In this document: positions 60,639 to 64,000 of the stretch, piece by piece
How positions within the stretch are numbered: the stretch's first letter is position 1
Layout: every line of letters begins with the position of its first letter
Source: Oceanospirillaceae bacterium
GTDB taxonomy: Bacteria; Pseudomonadota; Gammaproteobacteria; Pseudomonadales; Oceanobacteraceae
NCBI GenBank assembly: GCA_002724925.1
Contig: PBQA01000006.1
Coordinates: forward strand, 62,001 to 126,000
Direction of reading: 5' to 3'
DNA: 64,000 bases
Position numbers and translations under genes: made by a program
Notes under the pieces: generated by a model
Databases searched by the model: none
What the model was told of the DNA's origin: nothing
The model's input: the letters and a program-made list of their open reading frames with translations, nothing else

Positions 60639-61133
60639 GTGAGTAGTTCCCTTCCACCCATCATTGACGTCGAAGCCTCTGGATTTGGCCGGGGGAGTTT
60701 CCCCATCGAAATCGGCTTTGCTCTCGAAGACCGGGAAGTGCACAGCTATCTCATCAAGCCTGTCAGTCACTGGACGCACTGGTCAGAAGAGGCCGAAGCG
60801 ATCCACGGCATCAGCCGCGACAAACTTGAGCAGGAAGGTCTGAGCATTCGTGATGTCGCCCTGCTACTCAATGAGCATCTTTTCAACAAAACACTTTATT
60901 CAGATGCATGGAGCTTTGACAGCTCCTGGATTGGTCGCCTGTTTGAAGAGGCGGAGCTGGTTCAACGCTTTCGCATCGAAACCATCAATAAACTTCTGAC
61001 GATGGAAGAAATGGAGCGCTGGGCAGACACCAAATGCACACTCTGGAATGAGTTAGATGTCGACCGCCACCGCGCTGCCAATGATGTAAAGGTGTTGCAA
61101 GAGACATTCTTGCGGGTCGTTGGCGACATGTAA
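60639..61133 (+). CDS. DnaQ-like 3'-5' exonuclease
   Basis: A 164-residue DEDDh-type exonuclease. The first catalytic segment is PIIDVEASGFGRG (Asp-Val-Glu) near residue 9. An AIHGISRDKL segment follows near 60, then SDAWSFDSSWI with Asp near 87 and a C-terminal HRAANDVKV near 150 with His and Asp. It is close to the small exonucleases of unassigned function that trim DNA or RNA ends. The start is a GTG at 60639-60641 with no strong Shine-Dalgarno, so the N-terminus is tentative. It follows the ATPase gene by 97 bases. Confidence 0.8.
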   Translation: MSSSLPPIIDVEASGFGRGSFPIEIGFALEDREVHSYLIKPVSHWTHWSEEAEAIHGISRDKLEQEGLSIRDVALLLNEHLFNKTLYSDAWSFDSSWIGRLFEEAELVQRFRIETINKLLTMEEMERWADTKCTLWNELDVDRHRAANDVKVLQETFLRVVGDM

Positions 61134-61311
61134 CCTCCATCGGTCTGTCATTTTATTTTCGTGACGCAAAACATCTAGGTCTGATGGTTTTTATTGGGCC
61201 GTTTTTTCTTCAATTACTCTAAATGACATCCCTAAATGTCATATCCCTGTGATTCACTTCTTCTCCGGTCTGGATAGACCACATTAAAAAAACAAAAATG
61301 AAGGAGACAAT

Positions 61312-64000
61312 ATGAGCATCTGGGTAACCTGGCCTGGCTTGGTGAAATTCGGGACGCTGGGTATTACTGCCGGCCTTCTTACGCTCGCCGTGGAACGAAA
61401 TGAACTGTTTGAAAACAACCTGTTTGATTTCGAACGCTGGGATGAATACAACGCCGACATCGACTGTAATGAGCGCAGCCTGACTGCCCGTATGGAAGAC
61501 GGTACCTGTAACATTCTTGAAAATCCTGCTGAGGGTTCAGCCAACCGTCGTTTCGGCCGTAACGTGGAGCTTGACGCAGCGCACGGCGAAACAGACACGT
61601 TGCTTAGCCCTAACCCTCGCGATATCAGTAACTCACTGATGGCTCGCGATGAATTTAAACCTGCACCTACGTTGAACTTTATCGCCGCAGCATGGATTCA
61701 GTTCATGACGCACGACTGGTTCAGTCACGGTGATGGTTCTACTACCGACTATATCGATGTTGAACTGCCTGCTGGCGACAGTCGCGGTACTGGCACAATG
61801 TCGATCCGTCGCACCCTCCCTGATCCGACACGCATCGCAGCTGAAGATGAAGCTGGCTTACCGGATGCTTACCTGAACGAGAATACTCACTGGTGGGATG
61901 GTTCTCAGATCTATGGCAGCAATCTGGAAACGCTGAATACACTGCGCGAATTCCAGGGCGGCCGTATGCTGGTGAACTCTGATGGGTCACTGCCTCGCGA
62001 CTTTTTCTCAGGTGTGCCGAAAACCGGTTTCACTGATAACTGGTGGCTGGGTCTGAGTATGCTGCACCAGTTGTTCGTAAAAGAGCACAATGCGGTTGCA
62101 GAAATGCTGGCGGCGACTTACCCGGAAAAAGACGACCAGTGGCTGTTCGATAAAGCGCGTCTGGTAATCTCTGCCCTGATGGCTAAGATTCACACCGTTG
62201 AGTGGACGCCAGCCATCATTGCTAACCCAGTAACCGAGCGCGCGATGTACGCAAACTGGTGGGGTCTGGTTGGTAATGCTGAGGCACGTGATAAGTACGG
62301 TGCAGAATTCGACAAGCTGGCCGAAGATCTGGCGAAGTCTGATTCCTGGGTTCGTCGTATTCTCGGCCTCGATCCTAAAATGTCAGAAGCGCTGGATAAC
62401 GGTAAAGCCATTGAATGGGCTGTGACTGGTCTGGCCGGTGCCCGTAACTCTGATAATGCCGGTGTGCCATTCACACTGACCGAAGAGTTCGTCGCGGTTT
62501 ACCGTATGCACCCACTGCTGCGTGACACCGTTGATGTCTATGACATCGGTTCAAACGTGGTATCTGAGAGCATCCCACTGACTGAAACCCGCGATGGCGA
62601 TGCAGAAGATATTCTTGATGACCAGGGCGGCGACCGTCTGTGGTACTCCTTTGGTGTTACTCTGCCGGGTGCCCTGACTCTGCGTAACTATCCGGAATTC
62701 CTGCGTGACCTGTATGTACCGGGGCGTGGTGTGATTGACCTTGCAACCATCGATATCATTCGTGATCGTGAGCGCGGTGTACCTCGCTACAACGAGTTCC
62801 GTCGCCAGATTGGCCTGACCCCAATCAATGACTTCACTGATCTGACCGATGATGCTGAAATCGTTTCTGAACTACGTCGTCTGTACGACAACGATGTTGA
62901 GAAAATTGATGCGCTCGTAGGTCAGCTGGCTGAAACCGTTCGCCCTGAAGGCTTTGGCTTCGGTGAAACGGCGTTCCAGATTTTCATCATGAATGCGTCG
63001 CGTCGTATTATCGCTGACCGTTTTTATACCGCTGACTACAACCCTGAAACGTACACTCAGGAAGGTTATGACTGGGTAGAAAACACCACCATGGTTGATG
63101 TGCTTAAGCGTCATTATCCAGCATTGGATCTGTCTCTGGTGGGTGTTGATAACGCGTTCAAGCCTTGGGGGCTGAACATTCCTGCGGATTACGACAACTG
63201 GGCGGCGTGCGATAAGCAGTCACTGTTGTGGACCAACGGTGTGAAGCGTACTGAATATGCTGCGGATGAACGTCCTGAAATTCCACCGGTTGATATTGGT
63301 GGTCTGATCAGCAGTGTTATTTCTGACAAAGTGAAGTACGTAGGTGATGTTGCTCCTGTGGGGCACGCTAAGCCAATTCACCCACACGGTGCGATGGCAA
63401 AAGTGGCGTTTAATTCAACGGGTAACCACCCATACACTGGCGTATTCGAGGGCAACGAATGTGGCCTGCTGCGTCTGTCTGTAACGGGTGATCCGGCGGA
63501 TCGCGGGTTTGCTCCTGGTTTTGCCTGGAAGACTCTGATTGACGGTCAGCCGTCTGAGAATATTTCAGCGCTGTATACCCTGTCAGGTCAGGCCGACAAT
63601 CACGATTTCTTCGCTAACGAGCTGTCGAACTACGTGAGCCTTGAAGCGAATGACACACTGGGTTCAAGCCTGCTGTTCTCATTCGTGACCAGCAAACCAA
63701 CCCTGGTTGTGGCAAACGCCATGGCAGAAACACAATCTGACGGTTCGGCTGAAGCCAGCCCTGTGTCGCCGACTCAGGTGTACTTCGTACCAACTGCCGA
63801 AGTACGTGGTCTTTTTGCTGAGGGCGAACATGACTTCCGTGATGACCTGCTGAGCCTGCCAGAAGGCACTAAGTTGTACGATGTTTATGCGACCGATATG
63901 GAGATTAAATCTTCTATCTGGCCTTCCCGTCAGCAACGCCTGCAGGATGAACGCCGTGACGATGCAGTTAAGATCGGTGAAATGGTTCTGACATCCGAGT
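61312..64000 (+). CDS. Cyclooxygenase/alpha-dioxygenase-like animal heme peroxidase, 3' end outside window
   Basis: At least 896 residues of one open frame run off the window. A hydrophobic N-terminal stretch (about 10-26) may be an anchor or signal. The distal-heme segment QFMTHDWFSHG places the distal His at residue 134. The proximal segment EFVAVYRMHPLLRDT places the proximal His at 400, with Tyr397 three residues before it, as in cyclooxygenases and fatty-acid alpha-dioxygenases (COX Tyr385 and His388). This Tyr forms the radical that attacks fatty acids. A C-terminal portion from about 640 onward is not recognisable. AAGGAG lies 5 bases before the ATG at 61312. Highly biased codons (CGT, GGT, CTG) suggest strong expression. 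Confidence 0.88.
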   Translation, partial: MSIWVTWPGLVKFGTLGITAGLLTLAVERNELFENNLFDFERWDEYNADIDCNERSLTARMEDGTCNILENPAEGSANRRFGRNVELDAAHGETDTLLSPNPRDISNSLMARDEFKPAPTLNFIAAAWIQFMTHDWFSHGDGSTTDYIDVELPAGDSRGTGTMSIRRTLPDPTRIAAEDEAGLPDAYLNENTHWWDGSQIYGSNLETLNTLREFQGGRMLVNSDGSLPRDFFSGVPKTGFTDNWWLGLSMLHQLFVKEHNAVAEMLAATYPEKDDQWLFDKARLVISALMAKIHTVEWTPAIIANPVTERAMYANWWGLVGNAEARDKYGAEFDKLAEDLAKSDSWVRRILGLDPKMSEALDNGKAIEWAVTGLAGARNSDNAGVPFTLTEEFVAVYRMHPLLRDTVDVYDIGSNVVSESIPLTETRDGDAEDILDDQGGDRLWYSFGVTLPGALTLRNYPEFLRDLYVPGRGVIDLATIDIIRDRERGVPRYNEFRRQIGLTPINDFTDLTDDAEIVSELRRLYDNDVEKIDALVGQLAETVRPEGFGFGETAFQIFIMNASRRIIADRFYTADYNPETYTQEGYDWVENTTMVDVLKRHYPALDLSLVGVDNAFKPWGLNIPADYDNWAACDKQSLLWTNGVKRTEYAADERPEIPPVDIGGLISSVISDKVKYVGDVAPVGHAKPIHPHGAMAKVAFNSTGNHPYTGVFEGNECGLLRLSVTGDPADRGFAPGFAWKTLIDGQPSENISALYTLSGQADNHDFFANELSNYVSLEANDTLGSSLLFSFVTSKPTLVVANAMAETQSDGSAEASPVSPTQVYFVPTAEVRGLFAEGEHDFRDDLLSLPEGTKLYDVYATDMEIKSSIWPSRQQRLQDERRDDAVKIGEMVLTSE

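Overview
This is a stretch of chromosome from a gammaproteobacterium, most likely a marine, Oceanospirillales-like one. That placement is inferred from gene content and conserved order: cpxRA, ygfB-pepP-ubiH-ubiI, a ZapB-like gene-zapA-6S RNA-fthC, rppH-ptsP, lgt-thyA-folA and yrfG/nudE. All match the Escherichia/Pseudomonas core. Base composition is moderate (slightly above 50% GC by eye), and most of the window is ordinary, densely packed core genome.

Layout. 1-5.1 kb: nucleotide housekeeping (yrfG, nudE), a MATE exporter, a pseudouridine synthase and a CidA/LrgA-LrgB pair. 5.2-9.9 kb is the main accessory island. It holds an AT-rich orphan membrane protein, the C-terminal remnant of an IS200/Y1-type transposase, a solitary R-body (RebB-family) protein with a long extra C-terminal region, an exported beta-rich protein and a stand-alone condensation-domain acyltransferase. 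It ends near a tRNA-Leu(UAG) gene at 10.1 kb. 10.3-15 kb: an AI-2E-type permease, cpxR-cpxA behind clustered CpxR-like boxes, and malic enzyme. 15-23 kb: a phytase-like lipoprotein with a candidate Pho box, typA, glnA behind a textbook sigma-54/NtrC control region and followed by a tandem duplication of its own 3' end, and an OsmC-YcaO fusion. 23-31 kb: lysophospholipase-like hydrolase, EVE protein, fthC, 6S RNA, zapA, ZapB-like protein, then ygfB-pepP-ubiH-ubiI.

31-38.7 kb is signalling and uptake: an HDOD protein, a chemoreceptor divergent from a porin plus a small PstS-like binding protein, then rlmI, an imelysin lipoprotein and a HAD phosphatase. 38.8-50.7 kb: rppH-ptsP (nitrogen PTS), cell-wall enzymes (DUF882, L,D-transpeptidase), an NRDE protein, a TauE exporter, lgt-thyA, a degenerate GGDEF/intact EAL protein, folA and an RmlD-like reductase. 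51-61 kb: a cytochrome b/c pair, thioesterase, BASS transporter, two small membrane or outer-membrane proteins, argA and argE, a CYTH protein, a GspE/PilB-like ATPase and a small exonuclease. The window ends inside a large cyclooxygenase/alpha-dioxygenase-like heme peroxidase gene.

The least explained features are these: a dispersed two-hairpin repeat (three copies, near 77, 24,016 and 56,409) whose stems co-vary while the loops stay constant; the lone RebB fusion next to an exported protein and a condensation enzyme; the chemoreceptor/porin/binding-protein divergon; and the COX-like peroxidase. Starts were chosen by Shine-Dalgarno sequence and family length. No database search was possible, so family names rest on recognised motifs and conserved order.
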